DNA of 64,000 nucleotides, taken from assembly GCF_018812025.1 (NCBI RefSeq), contig NC_063061.1:6933796-6997795 (forward strand). Direction: 5' to 3'. The notes under the pieces were generated by a model. The model saw only the letters and a program-made list of their open reading frames with translations. It was not told where the DNA came from and searched no databases. Positions 21,905-35,645 of the stretch are shown here, one piece after another. Origin of the DNA: Megalobrama amblycephala. Lineage: Eukaryota > Chordata > Actinopteri > Cypriniformes > Xenocyprididae. How positions within the stretch are numbered: position 1 is the first letter of the stretch; each line of letters begins with the position of its first letter. A program made the position numbers and the translations under genes.

Positions 21905-22790
21905 GGGGGTAAATTGATGCCAAAACCATTGAAAATGGACAGACTAAAAGTCACAAATAGATATTACAACTTGTAAACACAAAACACAATCTACAAATAG
22001 ATAAAAAATCCGCAAACAAAGTCCTCATGATCCGCAAATGTAAAACAAGATCTACAAATAGATACAAAGTCCTCAAACAAACTCTTTGTGATCCACAAAT
22101 ATAAAGCATGATCTACAAAAAAAAATAAAAATCCACAAATAAACACATCCTGATTCACAAATAGAAATCAGTGACTTGTACTTGAAAAAATTTGAATGAA
22201 TGTAAAGTGACTTGTTTGCAGGTGAAGATCATGTTCTGTTTATAGATTGTGTCACATTTGTTTTCATAATTCTGACACCATTGTTTCGCTTTTGTGACAA
22301 AATAATGCCATAATCATTGAAAATGAAGAGACTATGAGTCAAAAATGCATATTACAATTTGTAAACACAAAACAAGATCTACAAATAAAGTTAAAATCTG
22401 CAAATGTAAAACACAATCTGTAAATAGATTCCAAATCTGCAAACAAACTCCTCATGATCCGCAAATGTAAAACATTATCTACAAATAGATAAAAAAAAAT
22501 CCACAAACAGACTCTTCATGATTCACAAATAGAAATCAGTGACTTGTACTTGACAACCAGAATTTGAATGAATGTAAAGTGACTTTGTCTGCACATGAGG
22601 AATTTTGGCACAGCTGTTTTGCTGTTTTTTCCATTAAAAAAAAAAAATCTACAAATGCCCTCCTCACAACTGGCAAACAAACACGGTCTAACTTGTATTT
22701 TCAAACCACTGTAAAAAGACATTTGTACACATTCTGTGCAAAGCTCAGCATGCAAGTGTTGAATCTGTGTTTGCAGATCACAGGGCATTC
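21905..22790. repeat. Two-unit repeat of an oligo-motif (acaaatagat / ccgcaaatgtaaaac)
   Basis: Two diverged direct copies of roughly 400 bp (about 21905-22300 and 22305-22790) share long stretches, for example cattgaaaatg-acagacta and gaaatcagtgacttgtactt. Each is itself built from short alternating motifs around (c/t)acaaatagat. No coding content. Confidence 0.7.
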
Positions 22791-22859
22791 ACAGATCCTT
22801 CTACAGATCTTTTTGGCACTATCTTTCCGCAGAGTGTGTGACTATGATCCACACGTGTA

Positions 22860-23064
22860 GTCAGCCAATCAGGGGTATTGCTTCAATGTGATGTCACGCC
22901 CCCTCAATAAGCCCTTTTCAAAATAAGAGCTGACACTTCTCTGATGGGTGGGCTGGGCTCACTGCCATTTGCCGTTGCCGGTGTCACAGCGCTGACAGGC
23001 GGACAGAGCCTGGGCAGCGCTGGGAAAGGACCGACCGACCGACGCTCACAGGATGGGTTGTCAG
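22860..23064 (+). promoter_or_regulatory. GC-rich promoter-like patch with possible first exon
   Basis: In an AT-rich region this short GC-rich patch has a CCAAT box (22865-22869), a CRE-like TGATGTCA (22889-22896), adjacent C-rich Sp1-like sequence and a purine-rich leader with repeated gaccgacc. It ends in ATG GGT TGT CAG at 23053-23064, immediately followed by a consensus donor gtaagc. This looks like a promoter plus first coding exon (Met-Gly-Cys-Gln, an N-terminus of the myristoyl/palmitoyl type). No downstream exon was recognised. It may be a real first exon with a distant second exon, a relic, or chance. Confidence 0.4.
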
Positions 23065-23179
23065 GTAAGCGGTCGCTCGACTAAGTAGCTGTGTGACATT
23101 TAAAGAATAACTTTATCACACCCCAGTACGTTAACGTTATGCACTGACGTTGAAACTGCCCAGAAACCAGAAAAATTCT
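23065..23179. other. Spacer after promoter-like patch
   Basis: Short unique-looking sequence that would be the start of an intron if the preceding exon is real. Confidence 0.3.
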
Positions 23180-23675
23180 TACAGTAATTACTCACCCTCA
23201 TGTTGTTCCAAACCCATAAGACTGTCTGTCCCTCCATAGACCGCTGCGTGACTATCACTTTGACGCTTCAAAAAGTTATTGAAGAGATTGTAAAACTAAT
23301 TCATTCCAAATTTTCTGAAGAGACTCGATTGCTTTATGATGAGCAGATTTTAGACTTTTATTCACATATAAACATTTATCAATGCACACATCAGTTATAT
23401 TAAATGGAAGCTCAAGCATGTTTACTTGACAGGTGTGAGAACCAATGAGATTCATCCTAGCACGTTTGAGCTTCCGAAAGAGGTTTGTTCTTGTGTGTGA
23501 AGCAGGTTTGGTTGAGCTTCTTTCCATGTTTTCGCTGATAAATATTTATATGTGAATTAAAGTCTAAATTAAATATTTTCATCATATAAACCAATCTTGT
23601 CTTTTCAGAAAATTTGGACTAAATCACTCAATTCATTTGGAGTAGTTTTACAATCTCTATATGAACTTTTTGAAG
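23180..23675. mobile_element. MITE family A, copy 2, truncated at both ends
   Basis: Typical internal text (attactcaccctcatgttgttcc, then cttttattcacatataaac) and its inverted half. The right arm stops at ttttttgaagc, where rad50 3'-end sequence begins abruptly at 23676. The usual terminal tips are missing. Confidence 0.75.
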
Positions 23676-24390
23676 CTGCACTGATGTGTCAGATCAGACG
23701 AGAGAAGAAAGACTGTTAGTCAGAGGTGACACAGAATCAAAGTTCAGTTTATTGGACAGTTGTTAAGCATGATCTAAACATAAGGACTATCAGCCTCCCT
23801 GTAACTACCTGAGCCAAATCAGAAAATAAGCACCTAGCAAGCAGTTTGCAGCACACCTTGTTTGTAAAACATGAACAGAACAAACGTGTGTAAATTATCA
23901 ACAAAACTATACTTACATTGAGTTCAATTGAATACAACAGTTTACATAAAAATGGTTTTGTGAAAAATTTACACAATTTGTTGTTTGTTTCAACCTGACT
24001 AATATTAGCTTGTACATTTAGTTGCCTTTTTTCTGAAAAAAAATAAAAAATAAAAAAATCTGATTTCTGAATCATCTCATTATTTCTGATCACGTCATGA
24101 TCTGTAATGGTGGCATCAACAAATATTTGGTCTAGGGCTGTCGATTGATTAAAAAAATAATAATAATAAAAATTTTTAAAGGCTTGTGTAATTAATCACA
24201 GGTAATTGCGCCTAATTTTTGGTGCACCTAAATTTTGTAATTATCAATATATTTTCACATTAAATCAATGTGATAAATTAATGTGGAAACAACATAAATA
24301 CTGTATGTTAAATATTTGACAGTTTAATTGTTTTTTTAATAGAATCTATTTACTAATGAATGTCAGTATCACTGATACCAACACTGATGC
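23676..24390 (+). pseudogene. rad50: Relic of rad50 3' end (last codons, stop and 3' flank)
   Basis: This block matches 15016-15707 in the same orientation, starting with the last two codons and stop of rad50 (CTG CAC TGA). No other coding sequence of rad50 precedes it; a truncated MITE abuts it instead. It ends where a dispersed-repeat tip (ggggttcaagcgc) starts. It is the downstream remnant of a second rad50 locus or the far edge of a tandem duplication of about 8.7 kb. It has no coding function. Confidence 0.85.
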
Positions 24391-24779
24391 CTGTACTATT
24401 TAGGGGTTCAAGCGCATAGCGACAACAGAGAGCGGCACGGGACAAGATTTGATTGGCACGTACAGGCGCAGGCGGTGAGACACTACTTGTGTGCGGGTTG
24501 TGGGAGAATCAAATGATTTGTGGGACTCCCGCAAAATAGAAATATCTAAAATTAAAATATCTAAAAACTAATAAATTGCTATTCATATATTGCAAAAAAG
24601 CAACAAGAATAACTAATATAAAATAAAAACGATTTACAGTCGAAGCATATGCGAGATTCTATTTATAACTTGTGTTTGCAGTGTTTGTAGCTTGTTGCAA
24701 TGTTGATTTCTGAGACGCAACTCAATCAGGTGTTTATGTTAGAATTCTCTCATCACTCTCTTTCTAACATTAATTCAGT
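24391..24779. repeat. Fragments of dispersed repeats
   Basis: Starts with a tip like that of the repeat at 17973, then text with ggacaagatttgattggcac and gtgggactcccgcaaaa that echoes 34240-34310 (tgcgggagc motifs). Composite and degraded. Confidence 0.4.
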
Positions 24780-25184
24780 ATCTCACTATGGGACCGCCTC
24801 AGGCTTGACCGATCGCGGAAGCACCAATAACACCACGTCTGCCAACCATGGCAGACCAATTGCTGCAGCGATCAGGGAGTCCCGTCTCCCTGTATATAAA
24901 CTGCAGCTACATGCCATTCTCACTCTCTTCCCCATGGAAGATTTCGGAAGCTGTTCTCAGCAGACTTTGGGAATTATTGGTTAACAGTTTATAGACGGAG
25001 CCGCAAGGTAACGTCCCAAATGCAATATATTCTTAATGTTTGTTGAGTGACTTGCCACTTGGAGTAAGATAACGAACACGTCAAGGCGAGTATTCTGCTT
25101 TAAGTTTTTGGCAAGCTCACCACGCACCAAAAAGAAGAAAAAGAGCTCTCTATTGCAGCACAGTTCTGTACTAGTTGTCACGTT

Positions 25185-26655
25185 GTGGTGGGCTTACCGT
25201 ACGAAGAGAGTGCAGGCTTCATGGCCACTGCAAAAGAACCGGAGAGCCCCGGAGGAAAAGGTTGTCCTCCTCATCCATGTGCGTGTGGAATATGGATTTC
25301 TGCAAAGGATACACACGGTCTCTGCATCTCCTGTTTGGGCACTAAAGACGCTCAGGCAGCGCTGTCCAACCCAGAGGGCTGTCCTCACTGCGCAACATTC
25401 TCGGTTAAAACCCGAGAGCGGAGACTTCGCGTTGCAGTAGCTGGGAAGTCGGACCCATGCCTCTCTGCTCAACCCAGTGAGGAACCGATGGATTGTCCAC
25501 AGGCTGCCAGCTTGTGGGGTGAGATGATGGAGAAGGTGTCACCCATCCTTATCCCGCTGTTTGAAGATCCATTAGTGGGAGAGGAATGACTATGAAGTAT
25601 TGTTGACCATCCTCAAGGATGAGGATGACTGTGATGATGAAGATGTTGTTTTTCCCCCGATTCAGTTGCATCCGTCAAGTGCTCAGGAAGAGAGCTCACC
25701 CTCCCCTGTGCAGATGGATACAGATCTACTTGAGGTCTGTTGCAGGGCCGCGGCTGGAAAGGGCCATCCCAACCAGCAGGTCAAGGGGCTGAACGAGCAG
25801 GTCTCTTTCAGAAATGGAAAGAGACTTCCGTCACATCTCCCTCCAGCGAGGCAGTTTATTCCAGCCGTCCCGGCTTGTGTGGCTAAAATGAAGAGGTTTT
25901 GGGACAGGCCTTTTTCCCATCGAGTACCTGTCAAGGGCTTCTCAAGACCGGATGTTCAGGGAATAGATGTATAATCATCTGTGGTGAATCATTTGCACCC
26001 GAGTCGCAGGGCAGCACTCTCTTCTGCCAGGGCCTCGCTGCCAGGGAAAACAGAGCGTTTCGCCAACTCTGTTTTTCAAAATATTTATAAATCTTCTGCA
26101 CTGGCCGTTTGTGCTTTGAACGCGATGTCCCTTCTTACAGCATATCAAGTGGAGTTATTAGAGGAGACCCCATCTCCTCTAATAATGTCAGCTGGACTCC
26201 CAATCTCCCAACCCAGCGCTCTGGGAGGAGATATGCGTCATTGCAGATTTAAGCCTGCGCACATCCCGCGGAGCAGTTCAAAGTTGCGGTCGGAGTATGG
26301 GCTTAGCGGTTGTGGGAGAGAGATCGCTATGGCTGAAAAAGTGGAGTTTTTGGATGCCTTTATTGATCCAAAGGCCATGTTCGGTGCGACGGTAACAGCT
26401 ATGCATCAGCAATGTGACCTGCGAAAAAAAGAGGGAGAGACATTTGAGGTCTGTGTCCTTAGAAAGCCGGCAGCTCGCCCTTATCACCCGAGTCGTCCAA
26501 ATTTCAGGCCTTCAGGAGGAGGAGGACATTCTGAATATCAGCCTTTCCGTCCTGCTCCACCACAACAGCCGAGAAGCGTGGACCCTCAGTCAAAGCCTGG
26601 TTTCAGTGACGGAGTACTCGACCGTGACAGTGACGATCGGTCATGTAAACGATGA
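25185..26655 (+). pseudogene. DIRS Gag-like ORF, frameshifted
   Basis: Three open blocks (25185-25589, 25600-25974, 25981-26655); the first is in a different frame from the other two, and an in-frame stop separates the latter pair. The start has a Cys-rich motif of the kind found in fish DIRS Gag proteins; the end is rich in Pro, Arg and Gln. Product would be a retrotransposon structural protein. It is not intact. Confidence 0.65.
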
Positions 26656-26730
26656 TCAAAATGTTTTCTCCTGATTGGTTATAGCAGCACTTTGGGCGGC
26701 GCCCTGAGCTCTGATTGTTTACCTTTCCAC

Positions 26731-28968
26731 CAGTGTTAATTTCGTTAACAAAAACTATTACGAAAAATGTTTGTTGACGACCTTTTTTTCCATGACTAAA
26801 GGCCTTTGCACACTGAGTCCGAAATTTTCGCATGCGTTTTTTCGTATTCGCATTACTAAAAATTCGTCACGCACAGAGACCTTGCACACTGAGTCCGATG
26901 CGTATTAATGAAAAAAATCGCAAAACAATACAAAATGAAGTCTTCAAGCAGCAGTGAGCACGATTAGTTGTCTCCTCTCTTCTTAAAAAGAGAAAAAGAA
27001 AGAGGAAATATTGGGTCCATTCAATCCCGAGAGAAAGGAGAATTCACCTCATCAAGGAGCTGCGGGATTATCCGAGCGTTTCAAAGATTACTTCAGGATG
27101 TCAGTGGCTCTGTTTGATGCTTTTCTACTGGCACAATCTGTCTTTATATTCGGTCTCTTTGTATTCCTCACGTTGTTTGTCATTCAGTGCTGCTGTTTTG
27201 TGCTGTAGACGATGAGGATCAACTTGTCAGATGGCATTCTGGATTTTTGCGTTCACGTATGGTGGCTCTGAATTGTCAAAACGTCTCTCAAAATGCGTGC
27301 CACGGATGCGAAAAATGCAGAAAATCGAACCTGATCCGAATATATTTTTGACGGACGAAAGTTTTGGAGGCAGTGTGCAAACGTGATTGACATAACGTGA
27401 GGTTGAATTTATTTTTTAACGTGCGAAAATTTCGCATGTGAATTTCGGACTCAGTGTGCAAAGGCCTTAAAACTACACATGCAATATAGTTGACGAAAAA
27501 AGACGAGACTGAGATGTGGCTAAAAGACTAAACATTTTATCAAAATTACTCTTTTGAAATCACTTTTTGTTTTTGTCGAATAAAGGAGACAAAACTTAAC
27601 ACACTGTCTTTGGTTGCTTACGGTTGCCAGATTTCCAGAATTTAAACCCCCTATCAGAGCTTCTCGGTTAAAAGAACATGTTTTACTTAATCTTTGATAT
27701 CTGGCAACCCCACACACGAGCCCTCTCTTCACCGAGGAAGAAGGGCCGATGATCTGAAAACACAGACAAGTAAGCTGGAGTTCAGCGCTCTTCATTTAAG
27801 ATTTTCTACTTAAATTAAAGTGTCTATATTGCGCTGCTCGTTTACTGACTAAATCTGGGACTCAGAGTCCAGCAGTGGTTCTCAAACTGACGTACGCTAA
27901 AAGTGCCGTTCATTTCACTCGACCTTAAAATAACATGAAAACTGAACATGTATTTCTAGCAGGTTAAATGTCGTATATACACGATATTAAATCAAATTAC
28001 CTCATCTTTCGCGGTCGAAACTGACTGCACCCACACAAGCCAGCATCGTGCTACATTAGTGCTGTTCTCAACAATATTACCTTTGTGAAAATGGGGATTT
28101 AGCACTTAACGTTACTAGCATGAAGAACAAATATAGACACAGACTGCTTGTAGATTTAAGATTAAAACTCTCTTCGATACAAAAACATACGCTTCTGCGA
28201 GTTACTGTTTTTAATGTTGATCATATTATACCAGCAAGAATATTGCTTGAATATAATATAATATATAATATCCCGAATATTGATTTTATACAACAGTTCA
28301 ATAAAAAAGGGTAATATTAAGCGATGTACCTTTTAAACAGCATTGTCAGTATTTTTGCTCTATTTTGCAACAAAATTGCACAGCAGAATTGCAGCACACA
28401 AGCTGTTTCGTAAACGAATCTGTGGTTTTGAACGAATCGTCAATGATTCAATGATTCATTCATAAATACAGCCGCTTGCTTTGATACTGAAAGCAAGAAG
28501 GACTCGATGATTCACTTATAAAAACCTATGATAAAAACTGGTGGAAATGTGAGAGGGAACACAGAAGGATGTTAAATCCCTCAGGGGGAACGACACTCTA
28601 GAAAGTTTGAGAACCACTGAAAGAGGATATGTAGAACTGCACAAGTGCTACTGCTATGAGTGCAATGTCAATACAGTCTGTTACCTTGATTCAAATTTCT
28701 CATAAGCTTAAATGAATTGGTCTAAAGAGAAAAATTATAATGACAATTTTGTCTAAAGTCTACATATAAAATAGCTATCAAAATTAATGTTGGTACCTGT
28801 AGTTTGACTAAAAGTAATGACTAAGACTTGATAAAACTGTGATGACTTTTCGTCAACTAAAACTAGACTAAAATATGAAAGACTAAAATGTAACTAAGAC
28901 CAAGGAGCATTTTCATCTTAAGATAAAGACTAAGACTAAATCAAAAATGGCTGCCAAAATGAACACTG
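26731..28968. mobile_element. hAT-type element with perfect 8-bp target-site duplication
   Basis: The tips are inverted (cagtgttaatttcgtt at the left, ccaaaatgaacactg at the right) and each is flanked by the same 8 bp ctttccac (26723-26730 and 28969-28976), the hallmark of hAT insertion. The body has no long open frame, so it is non-autonomous. It contains another inverted-repeat element at 26799-27468. Confidence 0.9.
26799..27468. mobile_element. MITE nested in the hAT element
   Basis: Inverted ends of about 28 bp: aaggcctttgcacactgagt at the left and its reverse complement at the right, followed inward by gcatgcg/cgcatgt stretches. About 670 bp. The 65-codon frame within (27011-27208) is not recognised and lies wholly inside the element. 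Confidence 0.85.
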
Positions 28969-29008
28969 CTTTCCACAGCATGCATCAAAAGATGTGAGAA
29001 GAGAGAGA

Positions 29009-29125
29009 ATGGCCTCAAAGTCACATAGTGATATCTGGATTCACTTTGACAAGAAAGATGAAAATATAGTTCAGTGCAAGCTGTGCAGCACCAAGCTTTT
29101 ATCTTGTGCTGAAAATATAATTTAA
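29009..29125 (+). pseudogene. BED-type zinc-finger fragment of a hAT transposase
   Basis: A 38-codon frame starting MASKSHSDIWIHFDKKDEN with a W...F core and a C-x2-C pair (VQCKLC), the first half of a BED zinc finger as found at the N-terminus of hAT transposases and ZBED proteins. The frame stops before the second metal-binding pair. It sits just outside the 8-bp duplication of the hAT element at 26731-28968, so it belongs to the sequence that element entered, not to that element. Confidence 0.6.
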
Positions 29126-29918
29126 ATTCTCTTCATAATTAATTTAGCAATAATCATCAGTGATTTTCATACTGTAAAATAACATTTTGGTTGAACAGAA
29201 AGTGAAAATTGAATCCAAAATATTGGTGAAATATTACGATAATACTTAGTTATCTGATTAATATCATAGAATGTGTCATAGAATGGGCTTCAGTTTATTT
29301 CTATTATCTTTTTATTATCTCCATGGTGGCCATGCCCCATGTTAGTGAGTGAAGCCTGGAAGGGCTCACTCGCTTCTCACTCACTTCATCCCTGCGTTTT
29401 AACCAAGATAAACAGAGCATACAGATTTCAATTTGCTATAAAACCTCCTGTGTTCAATGGAGTGGTAATTTTCACTCCATTGAACAAGTTTTAGAGGAAG
29501 AAATATCCTCTTTAATGAAAAAAGGAGTGATAAGAGTGACTCCAACGAAGGAAAGCCAGATGGGCTTCTACTCCCGTTATTTTGTGATTCCCCTGCGACA
29601 AGCAGAGAGTGATACATACACACTAGTGATGCATCTGAAGAGATTAGGTTTCAAGATAAACCAGATGAAGAGTTGTCTAATTCCTTCACAGGAAATGGTC
29701 TACTTGGGTCTCGGGTTGAATTCAGTGATGTTTTGAGCTTTCCTTTCAAGACATTTCACAGCTGCCTCTCCCTTTTTCAACAAGGGAGTTTAGTCTCTTT
29801 TGGAATGTGTTGACTACTGGGTCTAATGGCCAGTGGACAGTGTAGGTGGTTCCCCTGAGACTTTTAGAATTGGACAGCGTCACAGGGCATTCGCCTCAGG
29901 AGTTGTTTCAGCCTCAGA

Positions 29919-30383
29919 GTGCACGTCTCACCGGAATGCATGAGCGCTCTCTGTCATTGGAGAGCCCCGTCTTTTCTAAGGACAGGATGCCCTCTGGGTC
30001 CTGTTGTATTGAGGAAAGTGGTTACAACAGATGCATCTCTCACAGGCTGGGGGGCGGTGTTCGAGGGCAGAACAGTGAGGGGAGTTTGGTCTCCTGCACT
30101 GAGAGAGAAGCACATACATTTTCTAGAACTGCTGACAGTGTTACTAGCTCTGAGACATTTTGTGCATTTTCTCAAGAATGTGTTGATCAGGACAGACAAT
30201 ACAACAGTGATGGCCTACATAAATCAACAGGGAGGAGTGCGTTATCACAAGATTCACTTGTTAGCGAAAGACCTGATTATGTGGAGCAGCAGGACCCTCC
30301 TGTCATTACGTGCGACGTATGTTCCAGGAATAATGAACAGGGGAGCAGATTTACTGTCTAGAGGGAATCCTCTTTACAGGTAG
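29919..30383 (+). pseudogene. DIRS RNase H domain, nearly uninterrupted
   Basis: A 154-codon open frame. It contains VVTTDASLTGWGAVFEG (first acidic residue of RNase H), the ELL segment, RTDN and a closing LRATYVPGIMNRGADLLSR stretch with the last Asp. These are the usual landmarks of retroelement RNase H. Upstream reverse transcriptase is degraded (29399-29740, with EMVYLGLGLNS as an RT trace). Confidence 0.7.
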
Positions 30384-30421
30384 TGTAAACTCCACTCCCA
30401 AGTTATGCTCATAATGTGGCA

Positions 30422-31843
30422 GAGAATTGTTGACATTTTTGCAGATTTATTAAAAAAGAAAAACTGAAATATCACATGGTCCTAAGTATTCAGACCCTTT
30501 GCTCAGTATTAGTAGAAGCACCCTTTTGATCTAATACAGCCATGAGTCTTTTTGGGAAAGATGCAACAAGTTTTTCACACCAGGATTTGGGGATCCTCTG
30601 CCATTCCTCCTTGCAGATCCTCTCAATTTCTGTCAGGTTGGATGGTAAACATTGGTGGACAGCCATTTTTAGGTCTCTCCAGAGATGCTCAATTGGGTTT
30701 AAGTCAGGGCTCTGGCTGGGCCATTCAAGAACAGTCACAGAGTTGTTGTGAAGCCACTCCTTCGTTATTTTAGCTGTGTGCTTAGGGTCATTGTCTTGTT
30801 GGAAGGTAAACCTTCGGCCCAGTCTGAGGTCCTGAGCACTCTGGAGAAGGTTTTCATCCAGGATATCCCTGTACTTGGCCGCATTCATCTTTCCCTCAAT
30901 TGCAACCAGTCGTCCTGTCCCTGCAGCTGAAAAACACCCCAACAGCATGATGCTGCCACCACCATGCTTCACTTTTGGGACTGTATTGGACAGGTGATGA
31001 GCAGTGCCTGGTTTTCTCCACACATACCGCTTAGAATTAAGGCCAAAAAGTTCTATCTTGGTCTCATCAGACCAGAGAATCTTATTTCTTACCATCTTTG
31101 CAAACTCCATGCAGGCTTTCATGTGTCTTGCACTGAGGAGAGGCTTCCGTCAGGCCACTCTGCCATAAAGCCCCGACTGGTGGAGGGCTGCAGTGATGAT
31201 TGACTTTCTACAACTTTCTCCCATCTCTCGACTGCATCTCTGGAGCTCAGCCACAGTGATCTTTGGGTTCTTCTTTACCTCTCTCACCAAGGCTCTTCTC
31301 TCCCAATAGCTCAGTTTGGCCGGATGGCCAGCTGTGCTCTTAGGAACCTTAAGTGCAGCAGAAATTTTTTTGTAACCTTGGCCAGATCTGTGCCTTGCCA
31401 CAATTCTGTCTCTGAGCTCTTCAGGCAGTTCCTTTGACCTCATGATTCTCATTTGCTCTGACATGCACTGTGAGCTGTAAGGTCTTATATAGACAGGTGT
31501 GTGGGCTTTCCTAATCAAGTCCAATCAGTATAATCAAACACAGCTGGACTCAAATGAAGGTGTAGAACCATCTCAAGGATGATCAGAAGAAATGGATAGC
31601 ACCTGAGTTAAATATATGAGTGTCACAGCAAAGGGTCTGAATACTTAGGACCATGTGATATTTCAGTTTTTCTTTTTTAATAAATCTGCAAAAATGTCAA
31701 CAATTCTGTGTTTTTCTGTCAATATGGGGTGCTGTGTGTACATTAATGAGAGAAAAAATGAACTTAAATGATTTTATCAAATGACTGCAATATAACAAAG
31801 AGTGAAAAATTTAAGGGGGTCTGAATACTTTCCGTACCCACTG
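30422..31843 (-). mobile_element. Tc1-like transposon, left end truncated, transposase on minus strand
   Basis: The right end reads outward to ccgtacccactg at 31843, followed by TA. The inner left inverted repeat is present (30424-30530, mirrored at about 31595-31710) but its outer tip is missing. The transposase runs 31524 to 30490. The N-terminal paired-like DNA-binding part is present but lacks about 20 codons between PKSTA and GHPAKLS. There is one in-frame TGA (31150-31152, in place of an Arg codon after GLYGRVA), then an intact catalytic domain with DETKIELFG, QQDNDPKHTA and NPIEHLW (DDE triad). Inactive, but young-looking. Confidence 0.9.

Positions 31844-31909
<66 letters not shown>
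31844..31909. repeat. (TA)n microsatellite
   Basis: About 65 bp of alternating TA between two Tc1-like elements, the preferred target of such elements. Confidence 0.95.
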
Positions 31910-34239
<2,330 letters not shown>

Positions 34240-34830
34240 TCTTGCGGACAGGAGTGGAACAATATAACATATTTTTTGCGGGAGCGAGACAGAATCCTGC
34301 GGGAGCAGGTCTCTAGTCAAAAGTACGAAATAGCTCATGATTCCTGAACCGTTAGGCCTAGGCTCAAGTGTCTTATATCGTTGGAATCCTTGGCTCAGGG
34401 CAAACAAGATGCATGTCTCTAAATCTTTGGGTATTTTGGGTTTTTTCAAAAACCTACTTTTGTGAACTAGTTCTAGGTTTTTGACCCGACCGGAACCAAA
34501 ACCAGTCCAGAAATGTTCTCTGGAGTCTGAATATCAATAATTATCTAATAAAAAAGTTGAAATTTTTATTCACAGTCGCTAAGGGGTGCCAAAACGAAAG
34601 ATGAGGGCGGAGCCACTTTTACTAAAATGGCTATAACTCAAGAACAAAATGAGATATTTGCACCAAGCTCGGTACACGTATGTAGGGGCTCAATCTTTGG
34701 TCACGATGAAAAAATAGCGTCGATTGGACACTAGGTGGCGCTACAACTTGAAAAAAAACATGAAAACAGCTGTAACTGTGCAACCTAGGGTCCGATCGAC
34801 TTGAAATTTGGCCCGTATATTGGGTTCATG
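34240..34830. mobile_element. Long non-coding dispersed repeat, copy 2 (partial)
   Basis: From about 34310 the text parallels 18170-18720 phrase by phrase (tcttatatcgttggaa, tttgtgaactagttctaggtttttg, ggcggagccacttttacta, cgattggacactaggtggcgct). The preceding 70 bp has tgcgggagc motifs shared with about 24500. Both ends are lost. Confidence 0.7.
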
Positions 34831-35645
34831 TCCTTTAAAAGATGCAGAAAATTACAGTGTGGATCTTTTAAAATAAGGTTTGTTTATAGTGTAAATTTAG
34901 AAATTTCAAAGGACAATTGACAATCTTTTTTAAGGGTGCATCTTAATCAGCTCTATAGCTCAGTAGTAAGGGCACTGATCAGGGAGTCACCATTTTAAGC
35001 TGAAATGTATGCTCCCTAAAAAGTACCACAATGCACCGTGAAAAAAAGGGAGTGTCGTTGCTCACTATGGCTGCATCCACATCTTTTGGCAGCTGACTTG
35101 TTGCCTCACTGCCTTATCAGACAGTGACTCTGTAGGTAGCGTTTGCGCATGAAGGTACTTCACGAAATTGATTTTGGACATACCTTCGAGGCAGCGCAAT
35201 GGTTAAATGATCTACAGCAAAATAACGCAAGCTTTGGAACACAGAGAATGAAACGTACAGGATTGATATCAAAGGATACATCTATGCTGCCTTCAAACAT
35301 CGATCAGATAAAGACATCTCAGGAGACAGGAAGTGATCTAACATTGAATTCAGACATGACTTGATGATTCCTTTCTTGGAATGCGTCCTCTGAAGGCGGC
35401 ATATTTCAGCTTTCAGATGCAGCCTATGTTTCCATAAACAGAAGGTCTGAGAGTGAAACATGAATCACGTGAGCAACTCACTATAAATGTTCACTACAGA
35501 CACGCATACTATAGATGTGTATTTAAAATGAAAACCGTATGTCAGCATAAACATACATCACTAGACAGGTAATGTACATAATGTATAGCTAACATTTATA
35601 ATTTATTTTCGGCTGAAATGTTGCACGTATATGTAACAAGCAAAG
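34831..35645. repeat. Probable degraded MITE material
   Basis: Contains gggtgcatctt..., a tRNA-like A-box text at about 34962 (tagctcagtagtaag) and tgcatccacatctttt versus gaatgcgtcctctgaaggc ends, but no clear pair of inverted tips. A 73-codon open frame at 35143-35364 has no recognisable domain. Confidence 0.3.

Larger units (their letters stand above)
24780..30421 (+). mobile_element. DIRS-type retrotransposon, 3'-truncated and invaded
   Basis: A second DIRS-like element. A leader with TATATAA near 24893 is followed by a Gag-like region with a C-x2-C-x2-like cysteine pattern (CACGIWIS...CISCLG) in 25185-25589. This continues after a frame change in 25600-25974 and 25981-26655, ending in a Pro/Gln-rich tail. 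After a hAT insertion, reverse transcriptase and RNase H remains appear: EKHIHFLELLTVLLALRHF and VLIRTDNTTVMAYINQQGG within 29919-30383. The sequence runs into a Tc1-like element at about 30422. The recombinase part is missing. Frame changes and stops show that it is inactive. Confidence 0.75.

Noticed and set aside
29846..30361. 171-codon open frame on the + strand
   Set aside because: Overlaps the DIRS RNase H frame in another phase; only the RNase H frame has recognisable motifs.
34930..35010. tRNA-like sequence with a TAGCTCAGTAGTAAG A-box
   Set aside because: No B-box or cloverleaf could be traced after it; at best a decayed tRNA-derived SINE head.
35143..35364. 73-codon open frame
   Set aside because: Lies in MITE-like sequence and has no domain.
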